Assembly (NCBI RefSeq): GCF_008271655.1
Contig: NZ_VKKX01000052.1
Location: 62,001 to 126,000 of the forward strand
Length of the DNA: 64,000 nt
Reading direction: 5' to 3'
From: Gemmobacter caeruleus
Lineage (GTDB): Bacteria; Pseudomonadota; Alphaproteobacteria; Rhodobacterales; Rhodobacteraceae
The translations under genes were made by a program, and so were the position numbers. Below are positions 51,752 through 60,948 of this stretch, in pieces. Position 1 is the first letter of the stretch, and each line of letters starts with the position of its first letter. The notes beneath the pieces were generated by a model, which ran no database searches, was not told where the DNA came from, and worked only from the letters and a program-made list of their open reading frames with translations.

Positions 51752-52349
51752 GGCGGCGGTTTCGGGCTATCTGGTCGCGCTCAGCCTGATCGCGGCGATC
51801 GGGGCGCAGAATGCCTTTGTGCTGCGACAGGGCTTGCGGCGCGAGCATGTGGCGGTGGTCGTGCTGATCTGCGCGGCCTCGGACGCCGTGCTGATCGCGG
51901 CGGGGGTGGGCGGTTTTGGCGCCATCGCGCAGGCTGCCCCCTGGTTCGGCACCGCGATGCGCTGGCTGGGGGTCGCGTTCCTCACGATCTACGGGGCGCT
52001 GCGTTTTCGTGCCGCGCTCCGGGGCGGCGAGGCGCTGGTGCCGCAGGACGCGCCCCCGGTGCCGCTGCGCCGGGCGGTGATGCTGTGCCTGATGTTCACC
52101 TGGGCCAACCCGCATGTCTATCTGGATACGGTGGTGCTGATCGGCTCCATCGCCGCGCAATATGCGCCGCATGGCCTGGCCTTCGGGATCGGGGCCGCGC
52201 TGGCCTCGCTCAGTTTCTTTTCGGCGCTTGGCTTTGGCGCGCGGCTGCTGGCGCCGGTTTTCGCCCGGCCCCGCGCCTGGGTGGTGCTGGAGATCGTGAT
52301 CGGACTGGTGATGTGGACACTGGCGGCGGGACTGGCCTTGGGCGGCTGA
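51744..52349 (+). CDS. argO: ArgO/LysE family basic amino acid exporter
   Basis: 201 residues, six helices. Family marks: LSLIAAIGAQNAFVLRQGLR at the N-terminus, AASDAVLIAAGVGGFG, and FTWANPHVYLDTVVLIGSIA. Exports arginine and/or lysine (LysE/ArgO). ATG at 51744 lies inside the end of the ACT-domain gene, so translation is likely coupled. Confidence 0.92.
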   Translation: MLEAAVSGYLVALSLIAAIGAQNAFVLRQGLRREHVAVVVLICAASDAVLIAAGVGGFGAIAQAAPWFGTAMRWLGVAFLTIYGALRFRAALRGGEALVPQDAPPVPLRRAVMLCLMFTWANPHVYLDTVVLIGSIAAQYAPHGLAFGIGAALASLSFFSALGFGARLLAPVFARPRAWVVLEIVIGLVMWTLAAGLALGG

Positions 52350-52431
52350 CGCGGACCAGACCGCTGCCGGCGATTGTGCCCGGCACAATGCCCCCCTTGC
52401 GCCCGGACGCGCGCCGGGGTCTTTTTCCGCC

Positions 52432-53349
52432 ATGACAGAGACGCGCGCCCCGATCAATGATCCCAAACCCGTGCAGGGCGTGGCCTGGATGCTGGCCTCG
52501 GGCCTCAGCTTTGTCGTGATGACGGGCTTCGTGCGTTGGCTGGGCACCGATCTGCCGGCGCCGCAGGGCGCCTTCATCCGCTTCGGATTTGGGCTTTTGT
52601 TCCTGCTGCCCACGCTGCTGCCGCTGCTGCGGCGGGGCTTTCCACCCGGAACCCTGCGCCTGTTCACGCTGCGCGGGCTGGTGCATATGGTGGCGGTGAT
52701 CTGCTGGTTTCACGCCATGGCGCGCCTGCCGGTGGCCGAGGTGACGGCGATCGGCTACCTGAACCCGGTGCTGGTCACGCTGGGGGGCGTGCTGTTCTTT
52801 GGCGAGGTGCTGGCGCTGCGGCGCATCCTGGCGGTGCTGGTCGCGATCTGCGGTGCGCTGATCGTGCTGCGCCCCGGCCTGCGCGAGATCACCGACGGGC
52901 ATCTGGCACAGGTGGGGGCGGCGTTCTTCTTTGCCGGCTCCTACCTGTTTGCCAAGCGGCTGAGCGCGCAGGTCTCCGCCTCGGCCATTGTCGGCATGAT
53001 GAGCCTGTGCGTCACCATCGGGCTGGCGCCGCTCGCGTTCTGGGTCTGGGTGCCGGTCAGCCTGACGCAGCTGGGGGCGCTGGCGTTGGTGGCGGTCTTT
53101 GCCACGCTGGGGCATTACTGCATGACGCGCGCCTTTGGCGTGGCGCCGCTGACCGTGACCCAGCCGGTGACCTTTCTGCAACTGGTCTGGGCCACGCTGC
53201 TGGGCTGGCTGGTCTTTGGCGAGGGGGTGGATGGCTGGGTGCTGCTGGGGGGCGGCACGATCATCGCCGCGATCAGCTATATCACCTTCCGCGAGGCGCA
53301 GCTGAAGCGCCGCCCGCTGACCCCGCCACCGCAGGCGACCAAGGTCTGA
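52432..53349 (+). CDS. EamA/DMT family transporter
   Basis: 305 residues, ten helices in two EamA repeats. RLPVAEVTAIGYLNPVLVTL ends the first repeat and PVTFLQLVWATLLGWLVFGE the second. Resembles RarD/S-adenosylmethionine-type uptake proteins of alphaproteobacteria, but the substrate cannot be named from sequence alone. ATG at 52432. Confidence 0.85.
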   Translation: MTETRAPINDPKPVQGVAWMLASGLSFVVMTGFVRWLGTDLPAPQGAFIRFGFGLLFLLPTLLPLLRRGFPPGTLRLFTLRGLVHMVAVICWFHAMARLPVAEVTAIGYLNPVLVTLGGVLFFGEVLALRRILAVLVAICGALIVLRPGLREITDGHLAQVGAAFFFAGSYLFAKRLSAQVSASAIVGMMSLCVTIGLAPLAFWVWVPVSLTQLGALALVAVFATLGHYCMTRAFGVAPLTVTQPVTFLQLVWATLLGWLVFGEGVDGWVLLGGGTIIAAISYITFREAQLKRRPLTPPPQATKV

Positions 53350-53439
53350 TCTGCCGGTTTGACAGGCCCCGGGTCACCTGCGAAAACGGGGGCGCCAAGA
53401 AACAACAGGCGGCCCATGCGCCGCGGGGCAGGCAGGGTA

Positions 53440-54744
53440 ATGAAGATTGCGATGATTGGAACCGGCTATGTCGGGCTGGTTTCCGGGGTGTGCTTCTCGG
53501 ATTTCGGGCATGATGTGGTCTGCGTGGACAAGGATCCCGCGAAGGTCGAGAAGCTGCGCCGCGGCGAGGTGCCGATCTATGAGCCGGGGCTGGAACAGCT
53601 GATGGCCAAGAACGTGGCGGCGGGGCGGTTGTCCTTCACGCTCGATCTGGCCGAGGCGGTGGCGGGCGCGGATGCGGTGTTCATCGCCGTCGGCACCCCC
53701 ACCCGGCGCGGCGACGGCCATGCCGACCTGCGCTATGTCATGGCGGCGGCCGAGGAAATCGGCGCCGCGCTGACCGGCTATGCGGTGATCGTGACGAAAT
53801 CGACCGTCCCGGTTGGCACCAATCGCAAGGTGGCCGAGGCGGTGGCCCGCAGCTCGGGTCAGACGCCGTTCGACGTGGCCTCCAACCCCGAATTCCTGCG
53901 CGAAGGCGCGGCGATCGACGATTTCATGCGCCCTGACAGGGTGGTGGTCGGCGTCGAAAGCGAACGCGCCCGCAAGGTGATGGAGGCGGTCTATCGCCCA
54001 CTGTCGCTGCGGGAATTTCCGGTTGTCTATACCAATCTCGAATCCGCCGAGATGATAAAATATGCGGCCAATGCCTTTCTGGCGACCAAGATCACCTTCA
54101 TCAACGAGATCGCCGCGCTGTGCGAACGGGTGGGCGCGGATGTGAAGGCGGTGAGCAAGGGCATCGGCATGGACGGGCGGATCGGCGCCAAGTTCCTTCA
54201 TGCGGGGCCGGGATATGGCGGTAGCTGTTTCCCCAAGGATACCAAGGCATTGGCCCGGATCGGCCAGGAACATGCCGTGCCGATGCAGATCACCGAAACC
54301 GTGATCCGGGTGAATGACGAGATCAAGCATCGCATGATCGCCAAGATCGAGGATCTCTGCGATGGCGTGCTGCGCGACAAGACGGTCGCGGTGCTGGGCG
54401 TGACCTTCAAGCCCAATACCGACGACATGCGCGACGCGCCGGCGCTGACCATCGTGCCCGCGCTGGTGGGGGCGGGGGCGAAGGTGCGCGTCGTCGATCC
54501 GCAGGGCCGGCACGAGGGCGAGGCGTTGCTGCCTGGCGTCAAATGGGTGGACGGCCCCTATGGCGCGGCGCAAGGCGCGGATCTGGTGGTGATCCTGACC
54601 GAATGGAACGAGTTTCGCGCGCTCGATCTGGGCAAGCTGGCGCGCAAGATGGCGCAGCCGCGCATGGCCGATCTGCGCAACATCTATGACCGCGACGAGG
54701 TGCTGGCCGCCGGTTTCGACCGTTACGAGGGCGTGGGGCGCTGA
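53440..54744 (+). CDS. ugd: UDP-glucose 6-dehydrogenase
   Basis: 434 residues from ATG 53440 with CAGGG upstream. Oxidises UDP-glucose to UDP-glucuronate using two NAD+. Motifs: MKIAMIGTGYVGLVSGVC at the N-terminus, active-site cysteine in GPGYGGSCFPKDTKAL (near residue 260), AVLGVTFKPNTDDMRDAP. It feeds surface polysaccharide synthesis; no glycosyltransferase lies next to it. Confidence 0.96.
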   Translation: MKIAMIGTGYVGLVSGVCFSDFGHDVVCVDKDPAKVEKLRRGEVPIYEPGLEQLMAKNVAAGRLSFTLDLAEAVAGADAVFIAVGTPTRRGDGHADLRYVMAAAEEIGAALTGYAVIVTKSTVPVGTNRKVAEAVARSSGQTPFDVASNPEFLREGAAIDDFMRPDRVVVGVESERARKVMEAVYRPLSLREFPVVYTNLESAEMIKYAANAFLATKITFINEIAALCERVGADVKAVSKGIGMDGRIGAKFLHAGPGYGGSCFPKDTKALARIGQEHAVPMQITETVIRVNDEIKHRMIAKIEDLCDGVLRDKTVAVLGVTFKPNTDDMRDAPALTIVPALVGAGAKVRVVDPQGRHEGEALLPGVKWVDGPYGAAQGADLVVILTEWNEFRALDLGKLARKMAQPRMADLRNIYDRDEVLAAGFDRYEGVGR

Positions 54745-54808
54745 TCGCGCCCGCGCTGTCGGCCGGGCCGGGCCGACGGCATTGAAACCAAACGCCGCAT
54801 TCCCGCCA

Positions 54809-54833
54809 TGCTTTGTTAAGGTCTGACAAAGCA
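54809..54833. promoter_or_regulatory. Palindrome upstream of the large RTX gene
   Basis: TGCTTTGT, nine bases, ACAAAGCA. It lies 64 bp after ugd and about 40 bp before the RTX start, in a low-GC patch. It has no T-run, so an operator is more likely than a terminator. Protein unknown. Confidence 0.35.
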
Positions 54834-54871
54834 AGCCACGCCATCCTGAACCCGGGTGTGAAAATTCGGGT

Positions 54872-57800
54872 GTGGGGGGCAGTGTGGGCCGCTTCAGCGC
54901 TTTGGGCGTATTCAGAACTGCTGCATCGCAGATGCTGGCAGGGGTCACGGACATCATTTCGCGGGTGGTGGAGGGGCAGGTGCAACTGTTCACCACCACG
55001 CGGGCCGGCGGGGGGCTGCTGTCGCTGGAGCTGACCTCGACCGGTTTGCGGCTGCTGGATCAGCAGTCGATTGTCGCCGGCAGCACGATCTCGGCGCCGT
55101 CAGAGTTGATGTTCGCCACCCTGGCGGGGCAGGAGCGGCTGGTCTGGACCGGGGGCTGGGCCAGCCATCTGGGCGGCTATGCGCTGTCGGATGCCGGGCA
55201 GATCGGCGCGGCCTTCACCTTTGCCAAGGCGCCGGGCGGCGTGGTCGCGGCGCAGACCTTTACCCAGATGAACGGCATGGCCTATGCGGTGCTGGCCCTG
55301 CAATCGGCCGGACGGCTGGAGGTGTGGCGGCTGGACAGTGCCGGACGGATGCGCGCGACAGACCGGCAGGATCTGTTCGGCGCCGATGAACAGATGGTGG
55401 ATATTCGCGGCCTCGTCACCGCCAGCGCGGGCGGGCAGGACTATATCCTGTCGGTCTCGACCGCCGAAGATGCGCTGCGGGTCTGGAAGCTGAGCGCCGA
55501 CGGCAAGCTGGAAACCGTGTCGAAACTGGGCGCCTCGGCCGGGCTGGGGGTCGCCGCGCCCTCGGCGCTTGAGGTGGTCACGGCGGGCGGCAGGACATGG
55601 GTTCTGGTCGCGGGCAGCGGGTCATCCTCGGTTTCGGTGCTGGAACTGGCGGCGGATGGCAATCTGCGGCTGGCCGATCATGTGATCGACACGCTCGATA
55701 CCCGCTTTCAGCGCGCCGAGGCGCTGGCGACGGCGGTGGTGGGCGACCGGGTCTTTGTCTTTGCGGGCGGGGCCGATTCCGGGGTGCAGGCCTTCATGCT
55801 CTTGCCCGACGGGCGGCTGATCACGGCAGGGCAGGTGCTGGCCTCGGGCGCCTTTCCGGCCGACAACCTGACCGCGATCGAGGCGGTGGTCCGCGACGGC
55901 CAGGTGGAACTTGTGCTGGCGGGCGAGGCCTCGGGCCTGTTGCGCGCGCGCTTTGACCCCGGCGCGCTTGCCCCCACACAGCGCGGCGGCAGCGGCAATG
56001 ACACGCTGACCGGCACGGTCGGGGATGATCTGCTGTTCGGGGCGGCGGGCAACGATTCCCTGATCGGGGGGGCGGGCGACGATGTGCTGGTCGATGGTGC
56101 GGGGGCCGATACGCTGTGCGGCGGGGCGGGGGCGGATGTCTTTGTGCTGAGCCGTGACGGCGCGGCGGATCTGATCCGAGATTTCGACCCTGCCGAAGAC
56201 CGGATCGACCTCTCTGCCTGGGGCCGCGTCTATGCGGTGGAGGTGCTGCCCATGGCCGAGCGGCGCGGCGCTGTGGTGATCCGCTGGGGAACCGAGGCGC
56301 TGACGGTCTATTCCGCCGACGGGCGCGATTTTTCGCGCGATGTCTTCACCTCGTCGCAGCTGTTCGGGCTGTGGCACATGACCGAACCCGCCGTGGTGGC
56401 GGGGCGGCGGCTGACCGGCACCACCGGCGGCGAGACGCTGACCGGCGGGGCGGGCGACGACACCTTTATGGGCAGCGATGGCGGCGATCTGCTGATCGGC
56501 GGCGCGGGGGGCGATCTGGTCGATTACGCGGGGCTGACCCATGCTGTCACCGCCAGCCTCAGCTCGCCCCCGCCCGGCGGCGGATCGTCGGGCCAGGATC
56601 GCTATCAGTCGATCGAGCATCTGTCGGGCACTGCCTATGGCGACCGCCTTTCGGGCAGTGCGGCGGCCAACCATCTGTGGGGCAAGGCCGGCAATGACCT
56701 GCTGGAGGGTTTTGACGGCAATGACCGGCTGACCGGCGGGTCGGGCAATGACACGCTGATCGGCGGCGCGGGGGCCGACCGGCTGACCGGCGGGACCGGG
56801 GTCGATATCGCCAGTTGGGCGGGGTCGCGCAGCGCCATCCGCGTCGATCTGCGCACGGGCAGCGCGGCGGGCGGCGATGCGGCGGGGGATGTGCTGATCT
56901 CCATCGAGGGGCTGATCGGCAGCGAGGCGGGCGACCGGCTGACCGGCGATCGGGGCGCCAACAGCCTGGGCGGCGGTGGCGGCGCCGATCTGCTGGACGG
57001 CCAGGGCGGGCATGACCGGCTGGACGGCGGCAGCGGCGATGACACGCTGATCGGCGGGTCGGGCCATGACACGCTGATCGGCGGCAGCGGCGCCGACTGG
57101 GCGGTCTATGAAGGGCGCCCGGCGGTGCGGCTCGACCTGCGGCTGACCGTGGCGCAGAACACCGTGGGCCATGGCAGCGACCTGCTGGTGGGGATCGAGC
57201 ATCTGGCGACCGGCTGGGGCAATGACACGCTGATCGGCAATGCGGGCGCCAACATCATCCTTTCGGGCACCGGCAATGACCGCGTGGCGGGCGATGGCGG
57301 GGCCGATACGCTGCGCGCCAGCCGGGGCCGCGACTGGCTGGAAGGCGGCGCCGGGGCGGATGCGCTTTTGGGCGAAGAGGATGACGATACGCTTTGGGGC
57401 GGGTCCGAGGATGACCGGCTCTGGGGTGGGGCGGGCCATGATCTGCTGGATGGCGGCACCGGGCAGGATGGGCTTTGGGGCGAGGACGGCAATGACACGC
57501 TGCGCGGCGGCGACGGAGCCGATACGCTGGCGGGCGGCGCGGGCGATGACCTTGGCGATGGCGGCACCGGCGACGATCTGCTGCTGGGCGAGGCCGGGCA
57601 TGACCGGCTGCAAGGCAATGACGGGCGCGACATGCTGGATGGCGGCATTGGTCGCGACACGCTGGACGGCGGCGCGGGCGATGATCTGCTGCGCGGCGGG
57701 GCCGATGCCGATCTGCTGCTCGGCGGGGCGGGCAATGACCTGATCTATGGCGGCACCGGCAATGACCGCATCGACGGCGGCGCGGGCTTTGACCGGCTGG

Positions 57801-58801
57801 TCTTTCAGACCGGCGCCGCCATGCGGCTCGATCTGCGCAAGGTCACGCCGCAGGTGACGGGCGAGGGGCAGCTGACCCTGATCGGTATTGAACAGGTGGT
57901 GACCGGCGCCGGCCGTGACGTGCTGATCGGCAGCCTGCGGGCCGAGCGTCTGATTTCAGGCGCGGGGGATGACCGGCTGCGCGGCATGGGCGGGCGCGAC
58001 ACGCTGTCGGGCGGCGCCGGGCAGGATACCCTTTCGGGCGGGGCCGGCGCGGACACCCTGCGCGGCGGGGCCGGGCATGACCGGCTTTATGGCGGGGCGG
58101 CGGCCGATCTGCTGACCGGTGCCAGCGGCAATGACCGCCTGTCGGGCGGCAGCGGCGCCGACCGGCTGTTCGGCGGGCGCGGCAGCGACTGGCTGATGGG
58201 CGGGGGCGGCAACGACCTGCTGAATGGCGGCCGCGGGGCCGATATCGCGGTCTATGCCGGCTCGCAGGGGGTGCGCGTGTCGCTGATGCAGCGCGGCGCG
58301 CAAGAGACCGGGCAGGGCCGCGATATCCTGCGCGGGATCGAGGGGCTGCAAGGCGGCGCGGGGGCTGACCGGCTGATCGGGTCGGGCGGGGCCAATCTGC
58401 TGGACGGGCGCGGCGGGGCCGATCGGCTGTCCGGGCTGGCGGGCGCCGACCGGCTGTTCGGCGGGGCGGGCCATGACACGCTGATCGGTGGCTCTGGCAA
58501 TGACCGGCTGGCGGGCGGGCGCGGCAATGACCTGCTGACCGGCGGGCGCGGCGCGGATGATTTCGTCTTTGACGGCGGGCAGGACCGCATCACCGATTTC
58601 CGCCGCGCGCAGGGCGATGACCTGTGGCTGGATCGCAGCGCCCTGCCCATGCTGCGCGGCCTGTCGGTCACGACCATCGTCTCGCGCTATGGCGAGGATC
58701 TGGGCGACAGTGTCGCGCTCGATTTCGGGGCGCGGGGCGCGATCGAGGTGCAGGGCATCGCGACGCTGGCCGGCCTGCGCCAGGTGATCGAGCTGTTCTG
58801 A
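54872..58801 (+). CDS. Large RTX protein with repeated, propeller-like N-terminal domain
   Basis: 1309 residues from GTG 54872; GTG 54884 and ATG 54932 (MLAGVTDIIS) are alternatives. Residues 50-360 show six repeats of about 51 residues marked by (S/A)xxGxL: TSTGLRLL, SDAGQIG, DSAGRMR, SADGKLE, AADGNLR and LPDGRLI. This suggests a beta-propeller. RTX repeats start at 372 (GGSGNDTLTG), break for a linker domain (440-530), then fill about 540-1265, with several beta-segments (for example SAIRVDLRTGSAAGG, GVRVSLMQRGAQETG). The C-terminus AGLRQVIELF ends a type I secretion domain. No catalytic site seen; adhesin or matrix role inferred. Confidence 0.88.
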   Translation: MGGSVGRFSALGVFRTAASQMLAGVTDIISRVVEGQVQLFTTTRAGGGLLSLELTSTGLRLLDQQSIVAGSTISAPSELMFATLAGQERLVWTGGWASHLGGYALSDAGQIGAAFTFAKAPGGVVAAQTFTQMNGMAYAVLALQSAGRLEVWRLDSAGRMRATDRQDLFGADEQMVDIRGLVTASAGGQDYILSVSTAEDALRVWKLSADGKLETVSKLGASAGLGVAAPSALEVVTAGGRTWVLVAGSGSSSVSVLELAADGNLRLADHVIDTLDTRFQRAEALATAVVGDRVFVFAGGADSGVQAFMLLPDGRLITAGQVLASGAFPADNLTAIEAVVRDGQVELVLAGEASGLLRARFDPGALAPTQRGGSGNDTLTGTVGDDLLFGAAGNDSLIGGAGDDVLVDGAGADTLCGGAGADVFVLSRDGAADLIRDFDPAEDRIDLSAWGRVYAVEVLPMAERRGAVVIRWGTEALTVYSADGRDFSRDVFTSSQLFGLWHMTEPAVVAGRRLTGTTGGETLTGGAGDDTFMGSDGGDLLIGGAGGDLVDYAGLTHAVTASLSSPPPGGGSSGQDRYQSIEHLSGTAYGDRLSGSAAANHLWGKAGNDLLEGFDGNDRLTGGSGNDTLIGGAGADRLTGGTGVDIASWAGSRSAIRVDLRTGSAAGGDAAGDVLISIEGLIGSEAGDRLTGDRGANSLGGGGGADLLDGQGGHDRLDGGSGDDTLIGGSGHDTLIGGSGADWAVYEGRPAVRLDLRLTVAQNTVGHGSDLLVGIEHLATGWGNDTLIGNAGANIILSGTGNDRVAGDGGADTLRASRGRDWLEGGAGADALLGEEDDDTLWGGSEDDRLWGGAGHDLLDGGTGQDGLWGEDGNDTLRGGDGADTLAGGAGDDLGDGGTGDDLLLGEAGHDRLQGNDGRDMLDGGIGRDTLDGGAGDDLLRGGADADLLLGGAGNDLIYGGTGNDRIDGGAGFDRLVFQTGAAMRLDLRKVTPQVTGEGQLTLIGIEQVVTGAGRDVLIGSLRAERLISGAGDDRLRGMGGRDTLSGGAGQDTLSGGAGADTLRGGAGHDRLYGGAAADLLTGASGNDRLSGGSGADRLFGGRGSDWLMGGGGNDLLNGGRGADIAVYAGSQGVRVSLMQRGAQETGQGRDILRGIEGLQGGAGADRLIGSGGANLLDGRGGADRLSGLAGADRLFGGAGHDTLIGGSGNDRLAGGRGNDLLTGGRGADDFVFDGGQDRITDFRRAQGDDLWLDRSALPMLRGLSVTTIVSRYGEDLGDSVALDFGARGAIEVQGIATLAGLRQVIELF

Positions 58802-58811
58802 CCGCGCCCGA

Positions 58812-60848
58812 TCAGAACACGAAGATATCGTCGGCCAGATCGGCGATGCGGTCGGCCCCGCGCACCAGCAGGCTGGCGCTGCCGAATTGCAGCAATACCC
58901 CGGCCGTCCGCAGCACCGCGTCATCCAGAATGGCGGCCACGCTGCGCCGCCCGCCGCCCCAGAGCGCGTCGTCAAGGCCGATCCGGTCTATATCGTCCTG
59001 AAAATCGAGGATCGTGTCGCGCCCGGCGCCAAAGCGGAAGGTATCGGCCTGCGCGCCGCCGCGCAGCAGGTCATTGCCCGCGCCGCCATCCAGCAGATCG
59101 CGGCCATGCCCGCCTGTCAGCGTGTCGGACCCGCCGGCGCCGAACAGCCGGTCGGCGCCGGCATTGCCCGAAAGCCGGTTGGCCAGGCCATTGCCGGTCA
59201 GCCGGTCGCCAAAGGCGCCCCCGGCCAGCCCTTCGATCCCGATCAGGATGTCGCGGCCCTGGCCGGTATCCTGCGCGCGGGTCAGACCCAGTTGCACGGT
59301 CACGCCGCTGGCGGCGCCGCGATAATCGGCCATGTCGCGCCCCCCGCCGCCGACCAGCCGGTCACTGCCGGTGCCTCCCTTGAGCACGTCATTGCCGCGC
59401 CCGCCCGACAGCAGGTCATTGCCGGCGCCGCCGCTCAGCCGGTTGTTCAGCGCATTGCCCAGGATGACATCGCGCGCATAGCCGCCATTCGCCGCCTCGA
59501 TCCTGGTGCCGCGGGCGATCGACATGTTCAGGTCATAGCCGCCCACCGAAGACAGGCTGCCTTCGGTCATGCGGATGGTCTGCGCCGCGCGGGTGGTCGA
59601 AAAATCCAGCCGGTCATACCCGCCGGTATCATAGACGGTAAAGGCGATGTTCTCGCGCAGCCAGATGCGCTGGCCGGGGTTTTCACCATCGAACATCGCG
59701 CCGAACAGATCGCCCAGATAGCCCGTGACATTGCTATGCGCGCCATAGACGGTATTGCCGCCGCGCGTGCTGAAATTCAGCCCATACAGGTTCTGGATCG
59801 CCACGATATCGGCCGACATGGCGGTGACGACATTGCCCCAGTCACCCAGATAATTGGGGTTGGTGCTGCTGCTGTCGCCCTCTTGAAAGAAATAGGACAT
59901 GACGGTGAACAGCACGCTGTCCTGCGCATAATGCGCATCCGTCGGCCAGGTTGCCTCGCCGTTGTAATTGCCCCCATGGCCGAGGCCAAGCGCATGGCCG
60001 ATCTCGTGGATATAGGTCTGGAACCAGTAGCTGTCGAGCGAGACCGGCGTTTCCACCCAGTCGCTTGCGATGTTGATCAGCGAGGAAAGGATGCGATTGC
60101 CCGACAGATCCGAGGTGGAAAAGGCGCCGCCCTGCGGATTGTCATTGGTGAAGACCAGCTCGGCGCTGCCGCTGGTGCCGCCCCCTTCGCGCAGCGTCAG
60201 CGCGTAATCGCCGCTGTCAAAGCTGGAGGCGCTGCCGATGCCCAGAAAATAGGTGCCGCTGCGATCGGCGGTAAAGGTCAGCTGGCTGTCCAGCCCGCCG
60301 GCGGAATCGTCGTCTTCGTCGATCACCGTGCCGCTGGCATCGGCCAGCAAGAGGTAAGGGTCGCTCATCCCCATGGCGCCGCGGGATTCCAGCGTGATCG
60401 TATAGGTCTTGCCGGCGACCAGGCTGACCTTCACCGCGTCTTCGTCATTCGATCCGGTCAGACTGCCCTGAAACACGCCATTGACCGGCATCGTCTTGGC
60501 CGTGCTGGTATCGGCGGCGGCATCGGTGCCTTCGTTCACCACGACAAGACGCGGGGTCGTATAGGCGACAAAGCGGATGCCGCTGACATCGGTCCAGGCT
60601 TGCAAGGCGGCGCGCGCCACATATTGTTCGGCGCTGCTCAGCCCCGACATGTCATAGGTCAGCGCCCGGTCCGTGCCCAGCACAAAGGCCCGGCGGCTTT
60701 CGCCGTTATAGTTCCAATAGCCGTCGGTCAGCTGGGCCGCGATCTGGTTCAGCGTATAGTCGGGCTTGCTGCCCAGCGAGGCGGCAAGGTGCTGGTCCAG
60801 AACCGAGGTGGCATTGGTGGGCGAAAGGGCGGCGCAAAGCGTACACAT
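58812..60848 (-). CDS. Serralysin-type (M10) metalloprotease with inserted PPC domain and RTX tail
   Basis: 678 residues from ATG 60848. The zinc site HEIGHALGLGHGGNYNG is at 281-297 and the Met-turn FTVMSYFF near 317, so it is catalytically complete. Residues about 122-222 (GVFQGSLTGSNDEDAVKV ... SSFDSGDYALTL) match a bacterial pre-peptidase C-terminal (PPC) domain placed inside the catalytic domain, before ELVFTNDNPQGG. RTX nonapeptides occupy 475-640, and the end (DDIFVF) is a type I export signal. Tail to tail with the large RTX gene, 10 bp apart. Confidence 0.93.
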   Translation of the reverse strand: MCTLCAALSPTNATSVLDQHLAASLGSKPDYTLNQIAAQLTDGYWNYNGESRRAFVLGTDRALTYDMSGLSSAEQYVARAALQAWTDVSGIRFVAYTTPRLVVVNEGTDAAADTSTAKTMPVNGVFQGSLTGSNDEDAVKVSLVAGKTYTITLESRGAMGMSDPYLLLADASGTVIDEDDDSAGGLDSQLTFTADRSGTYFLGIGSASSFDSGDYALTLREGGGTSGSAELVFTNDNPQGGAFSTSDLSGNRILSSLINIASDWVETPVSLDSYWFQTYIHEIGHALGLGHGGNYNGEATWPTDAHYAQDSVLFTVMSYFFQEGDSSSTNPNYLGDWGNVVTAMSADIVAIQNLYGLNFSTRGGNTVYGAHSNVTGYLGDLFGAMFDGENPGQRIWLRENIAFTVYDTGGYDRLDFSTTRAAQTIRMTEGSLSSVGGYDLNMSIARGTRIEAANGGYARDVILGNALNNRLSGGAGNDLLSGGRGNDVLKGGTGSDRLVGGGGRDMADYRGAASGVTVQLGLTRAQDTGQGRDILIGIEGLAGGAFGDRLTGNGLANRLSGNAGADRLFGAGGSDTLTGGHGRDLLDGGAGNDLLRGGAQADTFRFGAGRDTILDFQDDIDRIGLDDALWGGGRRSVAAILDDAVLRTAGVLLQFGSASLLVRGADRIADLADDIFVF

Positions 60849-60948
60849 GAGGAGGACAGCAATCTGATCAGGGGCAAAATCCGGTAAAGCCTAACAAATC
60901 GTGAAAGGCGAGGAAACCCGAGAGCGGGCAACAATATGTTGCGCAACG

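Noticed and set aside
55622-57613. 663-codon minus-strand frame inside the large RTX gene
   Set aside because: Generated by repetitive RTX coding DNA read backwards; only Ala/Pro/Gln-rich repeats.
58887-60887. 666-codon plus-strand frame opposite the serralysin gene
   Set aside because: The minus strand carries HEIGHALGLGH and RTX repeats; the plus frame is its shadow.
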